Shown here: in pieces, positions 1 to 8,600 of the stretch
Numbering within the stretch: the stretch's first letter is position 1
How the letters are laid out: every line of letters begins with the position of its first letter
From: an uncultured beta proteobacterium
Lineage (GTDB): Bacteria > Pseudomonadota > Gammaproteobacteria > Burkholderiales > Burkholderiaceae_C
NCBI GenBank assembly: GCA_903944555.1
Contig: CAJASG010000085.1
Location: 1-12,562 of the forward strand
Direction of reading: 5' to 3'
Length of the DNA: 12,562 bases
The notes under the pieces: generated by a model
The model's database searches: none
Told to the model about the DNA's origin: nothing
The model's input: the letters and a program-made list of their open reading frames with translations, nothing else
Program-made: the position numbers and the translations under genes

Positions 1-267
1 GGCACGGTGTGGGGCATCATGCACGCCTTCACGGGTCTGGCTGCACTGACGCAGGTCACACTGGCAACCGTGGCACCCGGCATTGCCGAGGCGCTGGTAG
101 CCACCGCCATTGGCCTGTTTGCCGCCATTCCTGCGGTGGTGGCCTACAACCGGTTTGCGCGCGACATTGACCGTATTTCTATCCAGCAGGAAACCTTCAT
201 TGAAGAGTTTTCCAATATTTTGCAGCGCAACGTCAGCGCCCAAGCGGCAGCGCCCCGCACCGCTTAA
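1..267 (+). CDS. tolQ: TolQ, C-terminal part (5' end outside window)
   Basis: Inner-membrane proton-channel subunit of the Tol-Pal system, which with TolR uses the proton motive force to energise TolA during outer-membrane constriction. The window opens in frame inside the gene: 88 residues are visible, beginning with the [10 protein letters not shown] motif that is nearly identical in E. coli TolQ. Two hydrophobic segments follow (around [29 protein letters not shown]), corresponding to the last two transmembrane helices of the MotA/TolQ/ExbB family, and then a cytoplasmic tail ending in AAPRTA. The stop TAA lies at 265-267, 12 nt before tolR. ExbB is a related alternative, but the sequence and the following tolR-tolA order favour TolQ. 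The gene is truncated only by the window edge. Confidence 0.95.
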   Translation, partial: GTVWGIMHAFTGLAALTQVTLATVAPGIAEALVATAIGLFAAIPAVVAYNRFARDIDRISIQQETFIEEFSNILQRNVSAQAAAPRTA

Positions 268-279
268 GAGGGACTGACT

Positions 280-732
280 ATGGCATCGCTTGTAAGCCGT
301 GGCCGTGGACGGCGCACTATCAATGAGATCAACATGGTGCCCTTCATCGATGTGATGCTGGTGCTGTTAATCATCTTCATGGTCACTGCGCCGTTGATTA
401 CGCCCAGCATGATCGACCTGCCCAGCATCGGCAAAGCGGCCAAGCAGCCGGACCAGATCATCCAGATCATTCTGGGTAAAACCGAGGGCGTGGTCGAGAT
501 GAAGGTGCGGGACCAGACCACCCCACTGCCGCTCAAAGAATTGGCCAGCGCCGTAAAGCGTGCCCAAGCAAGCGCCCAAGGCGCCAAAGATGGCGTGGCT
601 GCTTCGGCCAACTCAGCGGTGGTCATCAGTGCCGACAAGAATGTGAAATACGAGAGCGTGGTGAAGGTCATGGACACCTTGCAACGCGCTGGGATTGCGC
701 GCGTCGGCCTCTCGGTTCAACTGGTCAATTAG
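280..732 (+). CDS. tolR: TolR, Tol-Pal channel subunit
   Basis: ExbD/TolR-family protein of 150 residues, close to the usual family length. It is a single-pass inner-membrane protein that completes the proton channel with TolQ. A short basic cytoplasmic N-terminus (RGRGRR, residues 7-12) precedes the conserved INEINMVPFIDVMLVLLIIF segment, with transmembrane residues about 21-42. Asp24 in PFIDV matches the proton-carrying Asp23 of E. coli TolR. The periplasmic domain (about 45-150) includes a helical Ala-rich stretch and the C-terminal strand-helix unit typical of the family. The ATG at 280 has GAGGG at 268-272, only a few bases beyond the tolQ stop, so the genes are tightly linked. The next gene, tolA, begins 8 nt after the TAG stop. 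Confidence 0.95.
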   Translation: MASLVSRGRGRRTINEINMVPFIDVMLVLLIIFMVTAPLITPSMIDLPSIGKAAKQPDQIIQIILGKTEGVVEMKVRDQTTPLPLKELASAVKRAQASAQGAKDGVAASANSAVVISADKNVKYESVVKVMDTLQRAGIARVGLSVQLVN

Positions 733-740
733 CTCCACAC

Positions 741-1718
741 ATGACGACGGCCAACGGTCGCAACGAATTCGCACCACCGCCCACCCCGGGCTTTCTGCGT
801 GCGCTCGGCCTTGCCATATTGGCGCACGGCCTGCTGGTGGCCATGCTGACCGTGGGAGTGCAATGGAAGCGTGAGTCCGCGCCGATCACTGTGGAAGCCG
901 AGCTATGGTCAGCCGTTCCTGAGCAAGCGGCCCCACCCGCACCAGAGCCCGCCACCCAGACCGAACCCATTCCCGTCCCTCCCGAGCCACCGGTTCCAGT
1001 TGCACCGCCACCGCCGGTCGCACCTGTGGCCCCACCACCTCCAGTCCCAACACCCGATGCCGACATTGCGGTGGCCAAGGAAAAAGCGCGACTCAAAAAA
1101 GAGAAGCTGTTGCTGGAAGAAAAGCGGGAAGAAGAAAAGCAGTTGAAACAGCGTCAGGACAAGCTGCAAAGGGAAAAACTGGAGCGGGAAAAAGAGAAAC
1201 AGGACAAAGAGAAGCTGGACAAAGCCGCACGCGACAAGAAACTGCAAGCGCAGCGCGAACAAGATGCCAAGGCCGATAAAGCCGCCGACACAGCCAAACA
1301 AAAGGCGGCAGCAAAAACCAAAGAAGAAGCCAAGAAACTGGAAGAGCTGCGCCAGCAAAATATGAAACGTATGGCGGGCTTGGCCGGTGGCAGCGTCAGT
1401 GGCAATGGCGATGCGCGTTCGACCGGCACCGCCGCACAAAGCTCTGGACCCTCGGCGGGGTATGGCGGGCGCATACGGGCCCGAATCAAGCCCAACATCA
1501 CCTACACCGAAGCGATTGCAGGTAACCCCACGGCGGAAGTCGAGGTGCGAACCTCGCCGGATGGCACCATCATCAGCCGCAAACTGACCCAGTCCAGCGG
1601 GGTCAAATCATGGGATGACGCAGTGCTCGCCGCGATCGACAAAACCGAGGTTTTACCCCGTGATACCGATGGCCGGGTCCCCTCTTCTTTGGTGATCAGC
1701 TTCCGTCCCAAAGACTAA
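741..1718 (+). CDS. tolA: TolA, envelope-spanning link protein
   Basis: TolA connects the TolQR motor in the inner membrane to TolB/Pal near the outer membrane. The 325 residues show the family's three-domain plan. A transmembrane anchor lies at about 18-40, with His29 inside it, as in the TolA/TonB anchor motif. A proline-rich segment (about 62-106) precedes a long Lys/Glu/Ala/Gln-rich helical rod (about 108-210). After a Gly/Ser linker comes a C-terminal globular domain (about 240-325) with AEVEVRTSPDGTIISRKL, SSGVKSWDDAVLAAID and LPRDTDGRVPSSL, typical of betaproteobacterial TolA. That domain contains no cysteine, so the disulfide of E. coli TolA domain III is absent. The ATG is 8 nt after tolR with no good Shine-Dalgarno, suggesting translational coupling. 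tolB does not follow. Confidence 0.93.
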   Translation: MTTANGRNEFAPPPTPGFLRALGLAILAHGLLVAMLTVGVQWKRESAPITVEAELWSAVPEQAAPPAPEPATQTEPIPVPPEPPVPVAPPPPVAPVAPPPPVPTPDADIAVAKEKARLKKEKLLLEEKREEEKQLKQRQDKLQREKLEREKEKQDKEKLDKAARDKKLQAQREQDAKADKAADTAKQKAAAKTKEEAKKLEELRQQNMKRMAGLAGGSVSGNGDARSTGTAAQSSGPSAGYGGRIRARIKPNITYTEAIAGNPTAEVEVRTSPDGTIISRKLTQSSGVKSWDDAVLAAIDKTEVLPRDTDGRVPSSLVISFRPKD

Positions 1719-1743
1719 GCCCGCGTCAGATGCATATCTAAGT

Positions 1744-1812
1744 GCTCCTATTTTTATAGCTACTTGCGCAGTATCTGCGAGGGCTAACGGCCTATTTCGC
1801 TTAAAACTCTGA
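1744..1812 (+). repeat. Dispersed intergenic repeat, copy A
   Basis: This is one of three same-orientation copies of an intergenic repeat. It aligns without gaps to copy C (11177-11245) over 69 positions, about 50 of them identical by hand count. The best blocks are the left end (ending TTTTTATAGCT), CTTGCGCA, and the right end CTTAAAA-TCTGA. It begins 25 nt after the tolA stop and fills about half of the 149-bp gap before the Cache-CheW gene. A short hairpin CGCAG-TAT-CTGCG lies at 1767-1779, with no U-run after it. The left-end inverted repeat seen in copies B and C is degenerate here (CTAT-TTTT-ATAG, 1748-1759). I saw no convincing sigma-70 promoter in this gap. Confidence 0.8.
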
Positions 1813-1856
1813 AGTGTATGGCACGAAAGATGCGTCTGATGACACCGTAACCACTC

Positions 1857-1861
1857 GGGAG
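1857..1861 (+). promoter_or_regulatory. Ribosome binding site deciding the start of the Cache-CheW gene
   Basis: GGGAG lies 6 nt upstream of the ATG at 1868. The open frame extends upstream to another ATG at 1814, but that codon directly abuts repeat copy A and has no comparable purine tract, so 1868 is preferred. Confidence 0.7.
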
Positions 1862-1867
1862 TACACG

Positions 1868-4402
1868 ATGACCACGGCCACTGCACTTTCCATCGACAGA
1901 TTCCTGCCCTATATGCGTGACGTAATCCGCTGCGAGCAATCGTTGCGTGAACTCAACACGATGTGGCGCATGATCGAATCGGCAGCGAAGATGAATTGCC
2001 CGGTTGAGGCTAAGACCATTTTGCCGACCATGGCAGCCACACGCGAGGGCTTTGAGTGCCTAGAGCAAGAGCTGGTCGCCAGCCTGGTGGGGGAAAAAGT
2101 GGCCACGGTGCTGGAGGAAATTGGAACCAAGGCCCAGTATGTGATCGACATCGTGGTGCGCAATCTGTACGAGCGCACCGCCGATGTGGGCTTTCTGGCC
2201 ACCGACAAGGAACTGTGTGCATTTGTCGCCGGGCTGCACGACAACCAGAGCGCCATTCGCCACCGTCTGCGGGCCTACCGCAGCAAGTACACGGTGTACG
2301 ACGAAATCATTTTGTTGGACGCGGCAGGCAATGTACTGGTCCAGATTGATGAGACCACTCCCCTGGAAGGCAGTGTGGACCCGCTCATTGCACAAACGCT
2401 GGCAAGTGACACTTACGTAGAAACTTTCCGCGCCAGTGATTTGCGTCCGGCCCGCCAACAGGCACTTATCTATTCCCGCCGCATGTTGCATCCAGACACG
2501 GGCGCTGTCATCGGCGTGCTGTGTCTGTGTTTCAACTTCGAACAGGAGATGGCAAGTATCTTCAGCTCGCACAGCGACCCGGCGGGGCGCTCCATCATGA
2601 TGCTGCTCGATCGGGACAATCGCGTGCTGGAAAGTGCCGATTCCCTCTGGGTTCCCCTAGGCGCCGTGGTTCCTGTGAACCGGGATGCGTCGCCCCAATT
2701 GGTCATGTATTCGGGGCGTGAATACCTAGCGGCAACCTTCGCATCCGAAGGCTACCAGGGCTACCCGGGCCCCCCCGGTTGGCAAGGTCAGGTCATGATT
2801 CCCGTGGATGTGGCCTTCACCGGCCGTGACAGCAATACCCTAGCCTCGCTGGCACCCAGCGTGGCCGACGGCTTGTTGTCCCATGCCCAAACCTTTTCGC
2901 CACCCCTGTTCAAGGTGATGACGGCCGTAGAAACCATTCAACGCGTGGTGTGGAATGGTCAGGTGATGACGGCAGGCAAACGCGACGAGGCCATGAAGCT
3001 CAAAACCATTTTGGAACAAATCAGCGAGACCGGGGCCCGCAGCAACGCCTTGTTTGCAAAATCAATCGGTGATCTGTATGAGACGGTACTCGCCTGCAGC
3101 CTGCGTGACTCAGAGTTTGTATCCAACCTGCTGGTAGATCTACTGGACCGCAACCTTTACGAGCGGGCCGATGATTGCCGCTGGTGGGCTGTGACACCCG
3201 ATTTACGCGCGGTGCTGGCAAACCAACACCGCGATGCGCGAATGGTTCACCGCGTCTCCGACCTGCTGAGCTACATCAACAGCCTATACACCGTCTACAC
3301 CCGAATATTTGTCTACGACTCAGCCGGTTGCATTGTGGCAACCACCCACCCACATGCCGATAGCCAGGCGGTGATTGGCACCACCATAGACGCCAGCACG
3401 TTGGCACATGTCAAAGCACTCCCGAGTGAACAAGACTACTTTGTGACGCCATTTGCAACAACGCAGCTCTACGAAGATCGGCCGACCTACATTTACCACG
3501 CCGCCGTGAGGCACCCGGAAAACGAGTCGGTCGTGGTGGGAGGCATCGGCATTGTGTTCGACTCAGAGGCAGAACTGTTGGCCATGCTGCGCGGAGGATT
3601 GGGGAATAAGCAAGATGCCAATGCCTTTTTTGTAGACCGCACAGGCACCGTCATTTCCAGCACGGACACGACACGGCCGGTGGGCTCAAAACTGGACATC
3701 GACCCTGCCCTACTCAGCATGCCTAACGGTCGCAGCGGGTCGCGTATCGTATTGCACGATGGACATTACGCCATCATGGGATGCACCGTATCCCATGGCT
3801 ACCGGGAGTTCAAGGTCTCCGACGGCTACCGGGAGGATGTGCTGGCGGTGGTTTTTTCATCGTTTGGCGAAGTGCGCGAACGCCTTGGTGTGGGTCTGAA
3901 AGGCAACGCAGCAGTCAAGCCCAGTCTGACCAGCAGCACTAGCCGGGAGTTTGCCACCTTCTATGTCAACGGTACGCTGTTTGCACTGCCGGCCGAGCAT
4001 GTGCTGGAGGCATTGTCGGCCTCCAAGCTGTCATCCATTTCCAAAGGGAATCAGGAAGCGCGGATCGGCTTATTGGGACTGCAGAACAATACGACAGGCC
4101 ATGGGTCTGTTTGGGTCTATGACCTGGGCTACCTAGTTCATCACCGCCCTACAACCATCGCACAAAGCAGCCAAGTCATCATCGTGCAGCACAACGACAC
4201 AACATTTGGACTGCTGGTGGATGCCTTGCACGGCGTACCCGAGTTCAACGACGCTCAAATGATGCCCAACCCCTTTGTGGGGCACCACGATGCGTCACTG
4301 GTCAAACGGTTGATCAAAGCCAATGGGGGGCAATTGCTGATTCATGCCGTGGACATCCATAGTCTGGTCGGTCAGTTGCGGCAGCCGGAAATTGCAATTT
4401 AA
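1868..4402 (+). CDS. Soluble tandem Cache-like sensor with C-terminal CheW-like domain
   Basis: This 844-residue protein has no signal peptide or transmembrane segment, so it is probably cytoplasmic. It holds two copies of a ~330-residue unit. KTIL occurs at 49-52 and 379-382, NLYER at 99-103 and 429-433, and YTVY at 141-144 and 474-477. Each unit has a helical lead, an ATxxL(C/R) region, then a Cache-like alpha/beta core with D-x-x-G, an IY strand (about 201 and 542) and a second LDRD/VDRTG core (about 248 and 590). Residues about 693-835 form a CheW-like domain: FYVNGTLFALPAEHVLEAL, then GLLVDALHGVPEF. CheW domains dock to CheA kinases and receptor tips, so this may be a sensory adaptor. 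There is no MCP signalling helix, HAMP or kinase domain, and no cheA is in view. The gene is flanked by repeat copies A and B. The ligand is unknown. Confidence 0.8.
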   Translation: MTTATALSIDRFLPYMRDVIRCEQSLRELNTMWRMIESAAKMNCPVEAKTILPTMAATREGFECLEQELVASLVGEKVATVLEEIGTKAQYVIDIVVRNLYERTADVGFLATDKELCAFVAGLHDNQSAIRHRLRAYRSKYTVYDEIILLDAAGNVLVQIDETTPLEGSVDPLIAQTLASDTYVETFRASDLRPARQQALIYSRRMLHPDTGAVIGVLCLCFNFEQEMASIFSSHSDPAGRSIMMLLDRDNRVLESADSLWVPLGAVVPVNRDASPQLVMYSGREYLAATFASEGYQGYPGPPGWQGQVMIPVDVAFTGRDSNTLASLAPSVADGLLSHAQTFSPPLFKVMTAVETIQRVVWNGQVMTAGKRDEAMKLKTILEQISETGARSNALFAKSIGDLYETVLACSLRDSEFVSNLLVDLLDRNLYERADDCRWWAVTPDLRAVLANQHRDARMVHRVSDLLSYINSLYTVYTRIFVYDSAGCIVATTHPHADSQAVIGTTIDASTLAHVKALPSEQDYFVTPFATTQLYEDRPTYIYHAAVRHPENESVVVGGIGIVFDSEAELLAMLRGGLGNKQDANAFFVDRTGTVISSTDTTRPVGSKLDIDPALLSMPNGRSGSRIVLHDGHYAIMGCTVSHGYREFKVSDGYREDVLAVVFSSFGEVRERLGVGLKGNAAVKPSLTSSTSREFATFYVNGTLFALPAEHVLEALSASKLSSISKGNQEARIGLLGLQNNTTGHGSVWVYDLGYLVHHRPTTIAQSSQVIIVQHNDTTFGLLVDALHGVPEFNDAQMMPNPFVGHHDASLVKRLIKANGGQLLIHAVDIHSLVGQLRQPEIAI

Positions 4403-4464
4403 GCTATCTATTTCATAGCTGACTGCGCACTATCCATAAGGGAAATCGAGACTTTTAGCTCTGA
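4403..4464 (+). repeat. Dispersed intergenic repeat, copy B
   Basis: This copy begins at the base after the Cache-CheW stop codon. The 18-base left end GCTATCTATTTCATAGCT matches copies A and C in length and position, followed by TGCGCACTATCC-ATAAGGG and a right end TTTTAGCTCTGA. It is about 7 nt shorter than A and C in the right half. A perfect 6-bp inverted repeat AGCTAT-CTATTTC-ATAGCT occupies 4402-4420, with no U-run behind it on either strand, so it is not a classic intrinsic terminator. The right end overlaps the convergent HD-GYP gene and carries its stop codon (4455-4457). Confidence 0.78.
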
Positions 4465-5630
4465 ATTTTGGCCATCGCCAGATAGTCAACCTTGGCTTGC
4501 AGGTCGACATCCGAGTCAGCGTAACTCATTGCGATAACTTTGAAGTTTTCCTGTATCGCCACAAAGGCATCCACCACGTCAGGATCGAAATGCCTGCCAC
4601 GGGTTTGCTGGATGATCTCAACCGCGCGTTCGTGTGACAAGGGCTCCTTGTAGACGCGCCGGCTAATCAAGGCATCGTAGACATCGGCAACTGCCATCAG
4701 TCTGGCAGAGATGGGGATTTGCGCCCCCTTCAAGCCCTGCGGATAACCACTGCCGTCCCACTTTTCTTGGTGCGAATAGGCAATTTCCTTCGCCAGGGTC
4801 AAAAAGGCGACCTCCGCCCCAAGCTCCAACTCAGCATGGGCGATGGCGTCGCGACCCAGCGTGGTGTGGGTCTTCATGACCTCGAACTCTTCCACCGTGA
4901 GCTTGCCGGGTTTGAGCAATATGCGATCGGGAATGCCCACTTTGCCGATATCGTGCAGCGGCGCGGATTTAAACAACAGCCCAATGGTCTGTGGCGTCAA
5001 AAATTCAGAAAAAAGCGGGTGGGTAGACAGCTTCCACGCCAGTACTTTCACGTAATGCTGGGTGCGCCTGATGTGGTTGCCAGTGTCAGAGTCACGGGTT
5101 TCAGCCAGTGAGGCCAGAGCCAAAATGGTCACATCCTGAATCGCCCGGACCTCCCGGGTGCGTTTGGCAACCTCGGCTTCAAGAAATGCATTCTTGTCGC
5201 GCAAAAAGTCGGCCGACGCCTTGAGCATGAGTTGGGTATGGACCCGCGCCAACACAATAGGCGGACTGACCGGTTTGGTGATGTAGTCCACCGCGCCAAT
5301 TTCCAATCCGAGCTGCTCGTCATCCACCTCTGACTTGGCGGTCAGAAAAATAACGGGGATATCGCGCGTAACGGCATCGGCCTTGAGCCTGCGGCACACC
5401 TCATAGCCATCAATACCCGGCATCATGATGTCCAGCAAGATCAGGTCGGGCGGGGTTTCCGATGCGGCAATGCGCAACCCTTTCTCGCCGTTGTTGGCGC
5501 CTTTTACCTTGTACTTGTCTTTGAGAACCGCCTGCATCAGCGAGAGGTTGTCAGGGGTGTCGTCAATGACCAAAATGGTGGCCTTCTCAACCACATGACT
5601 TTCCCCGGGCAGGGCTTCAATATTTGTCAT
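4455..5630 (-). CDS. Response regulator with HD-GYP cyclic-di-GMP phosphodiesterase domain
   Basis: The protein has 391 residues and is cytoplasmic. Residues about 17-135 form a receiver: DD at 23-24, phospho-acceptor Asp67 in LILLDIMMPGIDG, Thr97 and Lys119 in TKP. A short coiled linker (about 140-165) leads to an HD-GYP domain (about 166-370), a family that hydrolyses cyclic-di-GMP. Visible metal-site residues are Glu177, His186, the His226-Asp227 pair in PLHDIGKVGIPD, His255, His287 and Asp316, and GYP is at 295-297. The usual HHE is HQE here (Gln288). The architecture is that of RpfG. The ATG at 5630 has GGAG 9 nt upstream. The frame stays open to 5978, but that part overlaps the kinase gene and has no receiver-like content. 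It lies 25 nt after the kinase stop and is likely the kinase's output partner. Confidence 0.92.
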   Translation of the reverse strand: MTNIEALPGESHVVEKATILVIDDTPDNLSLMQAVLKDKYKVKGANNGEKGLRIAASETPPDLILLDIMMPGIDGYEVCRRLKADAVTRDIPVIFLTAKSEVDDEQLGLEIGAVDYITKPVSPPIVLARVHTQLMLKASADFLRDKNAFLEAEVAKRTREVRAIQDVTILALASLAETRDSDTGNHIRRTQHYVKVLAWKLSTHPLFSEFLTPQTIGLLFKSAPLHDIGKVGIPDRILLKPGKLTVEEFEVMKTHTTLGRDAIAHAELELGAEVAFLTLAKEIAYSHQEKWDGSGYPQGLKGAQIPISARLMAVADVYDALISRRVYKEPLSHERAVEIIQQTRGRHFDPDVVDAFVAIQENFKVIAMSYADSDVDLQAKVDYLAMAKIQS

Positions 5631-5639
5631 TTGCCTATT

Positions 5640-5643
5640 CTCC
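5640..5643 (-). promoter_or_regulatory. Ribosome binding site deciding the HD-GYP start
   Basis: On the minus strand GGAG is followed by a 9-nt spacer (AATAGGCAA) and the ATG at 5630. It lies in the 25-nt gap after the kinase stop codon, and it supports this start over in-frame starts further upstream inside the kinase gene. Confidence 0.65.
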
Positions 5644-5655
5644 GTCACAACGCGC

Positions 5656-8600
5656 TCACAAGGAAACTCCGTGGCTACCCGCAAACGCTTTAAGGTGAAC
5701 CAGCGCCACCTCGTAGTCAAAATTTCGTATGGCAGCCTCAATGTCTGGGTAAACCACTCCCCACGCGGCTCTGAGTAATTGGTCGTGCTCCACCAGCAAA
5801 TCACTGGCCTGCATATTGTCCTCTGCCAACCATGCCGCCAGCTGCTGACACACACTGGCCACCTGCGCGGCATCGACAGCCCCCAAGAGTGGCGCAGCGA
5901 CAGGCAATGGGGCGAGAACAAGCAAGTCCGACACAAACCGCTGCAACGCCTGCTCGCACGCGTCCAGCAGGGGTTCAATTTGATGACGGGACTGCCGCGC
6001 CTTTATTGCGGCTTCCAGCGCAAGAGCAGCCTGTTGAACCGGGACCAGACTAATATTGGCGGCAACCCCCTTGGTGGTGTGCGCCAGTCGCTCGGCGGTA
6101 GGCCAGTCATCGGCATCCAGGGCGGCCCGGATGTGGGTCACAGCATCACCCTGCCCGGCCGCAAATTTATGTAACAAAGCCAAGTACATGGGCTTGTTGC
6201 CACGCAACCTGCGCAGGCCTGTGAAGGTGTCAAGTCCCTCAATAGTGGGTAGATCCACCTCCAATGCAGCCCCAGAAGGCACGGGCAATGGCGACACCAA
6301 AGTCGTACGTGGCACAACCCATTTCAGCAGCGTCTTGAACAACTCGTCGGGCTCAATGGGTTTGGCCACATGGTCGTTCATGCCTGCATCCAGGCAAGCT
6401 TGGCGATCGCTGTGCATGGCATTGGCCGTCATCGCCACAATCGGCAAGGATGCCATTCCGGTCAGCTGGCGAATGACGCGGGTGGCCGTAAGTCCATCCA
6501 TAACCGGCATTTGCATGTCCATCAAGACGACATCGTACGGCGCCATTTGCACCCGGTCTACGGCAACCTGCCCGTTGTCTGCCACGTCCACAACAAACCC
6601 GACACCCCGCAACAATTCCGTCGCCACGTCTTGGTTGAGATCGTTGTCTTCCACCAGCAAAATACGCGCACCCCTGATCTGCGCCAGCGATTCTTCCGTC
6701 GCGCTGGGTGCATCCACGGGTTGACGGAACTTGGGCGGGGCACCACCCAAGGCGCGAACCACACAGTCAAACAGCATGGACGCATTCACGGGCTTGATCA
6801 GTACATCTTCAATCCCCGATTCCTCCGCCCCTTTAAGCACTTCTTCGCGGCCATAGCCAGTGACAAGCACCATGTGGGGTACGGTTTGCAGGGCCCGTTC
6901 ACGCACTTTTTTGGCAAGTTCAGTGCCATTCATAACCGGCATCTGCCAGTCCAAAAACAGCATTTCGTAGGGCTGGTTCTGGGCTTGTGCGCGGTCAATG
7001 ACCTCCATGGCGGCACGGGCGGAATCTGCCTGATCCACCTGCAGATTCAAGGTGCTCAGCATGTCTGTCAGCAACATCCGGGCACTTTCATTGTCATCCA
7101 CGACCAAAACGCGCTTGCCATTCAGGTCACCGCTTAACGCCAGCGTACGTGGCTGAGCCACGCCTTTACCCAAGCGGGCCGTAAACCAGAAGGTGCTGCC
7201 TTCCCCAAAAACGCTGATCACACCCACCTCACCGTCCATCAGGTCCGCCAGCTGCTTGGAGATAGCCAGCCCCAATCCGGTACCACCAAACTGTCGGGTG
7301 GTGGATGCATCGGCTTGTTGAAAGCTCTGAAACAGCTGCCCAATTTGGTCCTGCGTTAAGCCGATACCGGTGTCCTTGACAGCGCCGTACAGCAATACAC
7401 CGGTGTCAGACTCCTCCAGCAGGCGAACCTGGATATGAATCTCTCCACTGGCAGTGAACTTGACTGCGTTGTTGGCATAGTTCAGCAGGATCTGCCCTAA
7501 GCGCAAGGGATCACCCACCAGGTAGTTGGGCACCGCCTTGTCGATGTCAAACACCAACTCCAGCCCTTTTGAAAACGATTTCTCAGAAACCAGACTGGCA
7601 ACCGTGTCGAGAACCTTGTCCAGTTCAAACTCGATTTTCTCGATGTTGAGTTTGCCCGCTTCGATTTTGGAGTAGTCCAGGATATCGTTGATGATTCCCA
7701 GCAAATGCTGGCTGGAAATCTGGATTTTTTTGACGTATTCCCGCTGGCGCTGAGATAAATCAGTCTTCAACACCATGTAAGACATCCCCATGATGGCGTT
7801 CATCGGGGTGCGTATCTCGTGGCTCATATTGGCCAAAAAATTGCTTTTGGCGCGGCTGGCCCCCTCCGCCAGATCTTTGCTGCGGCGCAATGCCTCGGCA
7901 GCTTCCCGCTCCAGCGAAATATCTTCCACAATACCCAGCAAACCGCGATGCTCGTTTGCCTGGTCAAACAGGCGTCCGGTCATGCGAGCCCAAAAGCGGC
8001 TGCCGTCTTTGCGCACCAGCTCTTGCTCGCGCTGATGTATAGCGCCCGAGCGCACATCGTCAGACACCGACTGTCCGCCCATCGCATAGCCCGCTTCATC
8101 CGCATACCAAACGCGCGTAGGCAGCCCCAGCATCTCGCCTGTCTCGTAGCCAAATATGGCCTCTGCCCGCTGATTACAGCGCGTAATCATGCGGTCTTGC
8201 ATCAGCACAATTCCCACGGTCACAGTGTCAAAAATGGCCCGTTGCTCATCATGGGCCTCTTGCAGGCTTTGTTGCTGTTCAATCAGCGCGTGGCCCGCTT
8301 CCACCAGTTTGGAGGTTCGCAGTTCGACCTGTTCCTCCAGCGTATTGCGTTCGGCCTGCAGTGCCGCTCTGGCCGCCGTGCGCTCGGCATTGGACTGACG
8401 AAACGCCACCACTGCCGCAGCGATGCTCCCGATCAACCCCAATGGCTTTTGTGCCAGATTCGCTATCTCTGCAAAATCCTGTTCGGAATCGCCTTTATCG
8501 TCATCTTGCTTGAGCCGATGCATCACACGGGCCAGCAAGGACAGGCGAACCGACAGCAACCAAGCCACAAAGAACCACACAATGGTCCCCACCACTGTGA

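Noticed and set aside
264..677. 137-residue minus-strand frame opposite tolR
   Set aside because: It is a shadow of tolR; it has no start signal and no recognisable motif.
909..1439. 176-residue minus-strand frame opposite tolA, and a Gly-rich frame at 725-1096
   Set aside because: Both mirror the Pro-rich and Lys/Glu-rich codons of tolA, which is a confident gene on the other strand.
1..1718. ExbB-ExbD-TonB in place of TolQ-TolR-TolA
   Set aside because: The [10 protein letters not shown] motif, the long helical rod and the C-terminal LPRDTDGRVPS motif are those of Tol proteins.
1814..1867. 54-base N-terminal extension of the Cache-CheW gene from an ATG at 1814
   Set aside because: It directly abuts repeat copy A, has no good Shine-Dalgarno, and a GGGAG with ideal spacing stands before the ATG at 1868.
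4402..4464. Intrinsic transcription terminators in the three repeat copies
   Set aside because: The hairpins are short and AT-rich, and none is followed by a U-run on either strand. The repeats are therefore annotated as repeats only.
5631..5978. Extension of the HD-GYP frame into the kinase gene
   Set aside because: The extra 116 residues are rich in Trp, Arg and Cys and look like an out-of-frame translation of the kinase C-terminus. A strong start with GGAG lies at 5630.
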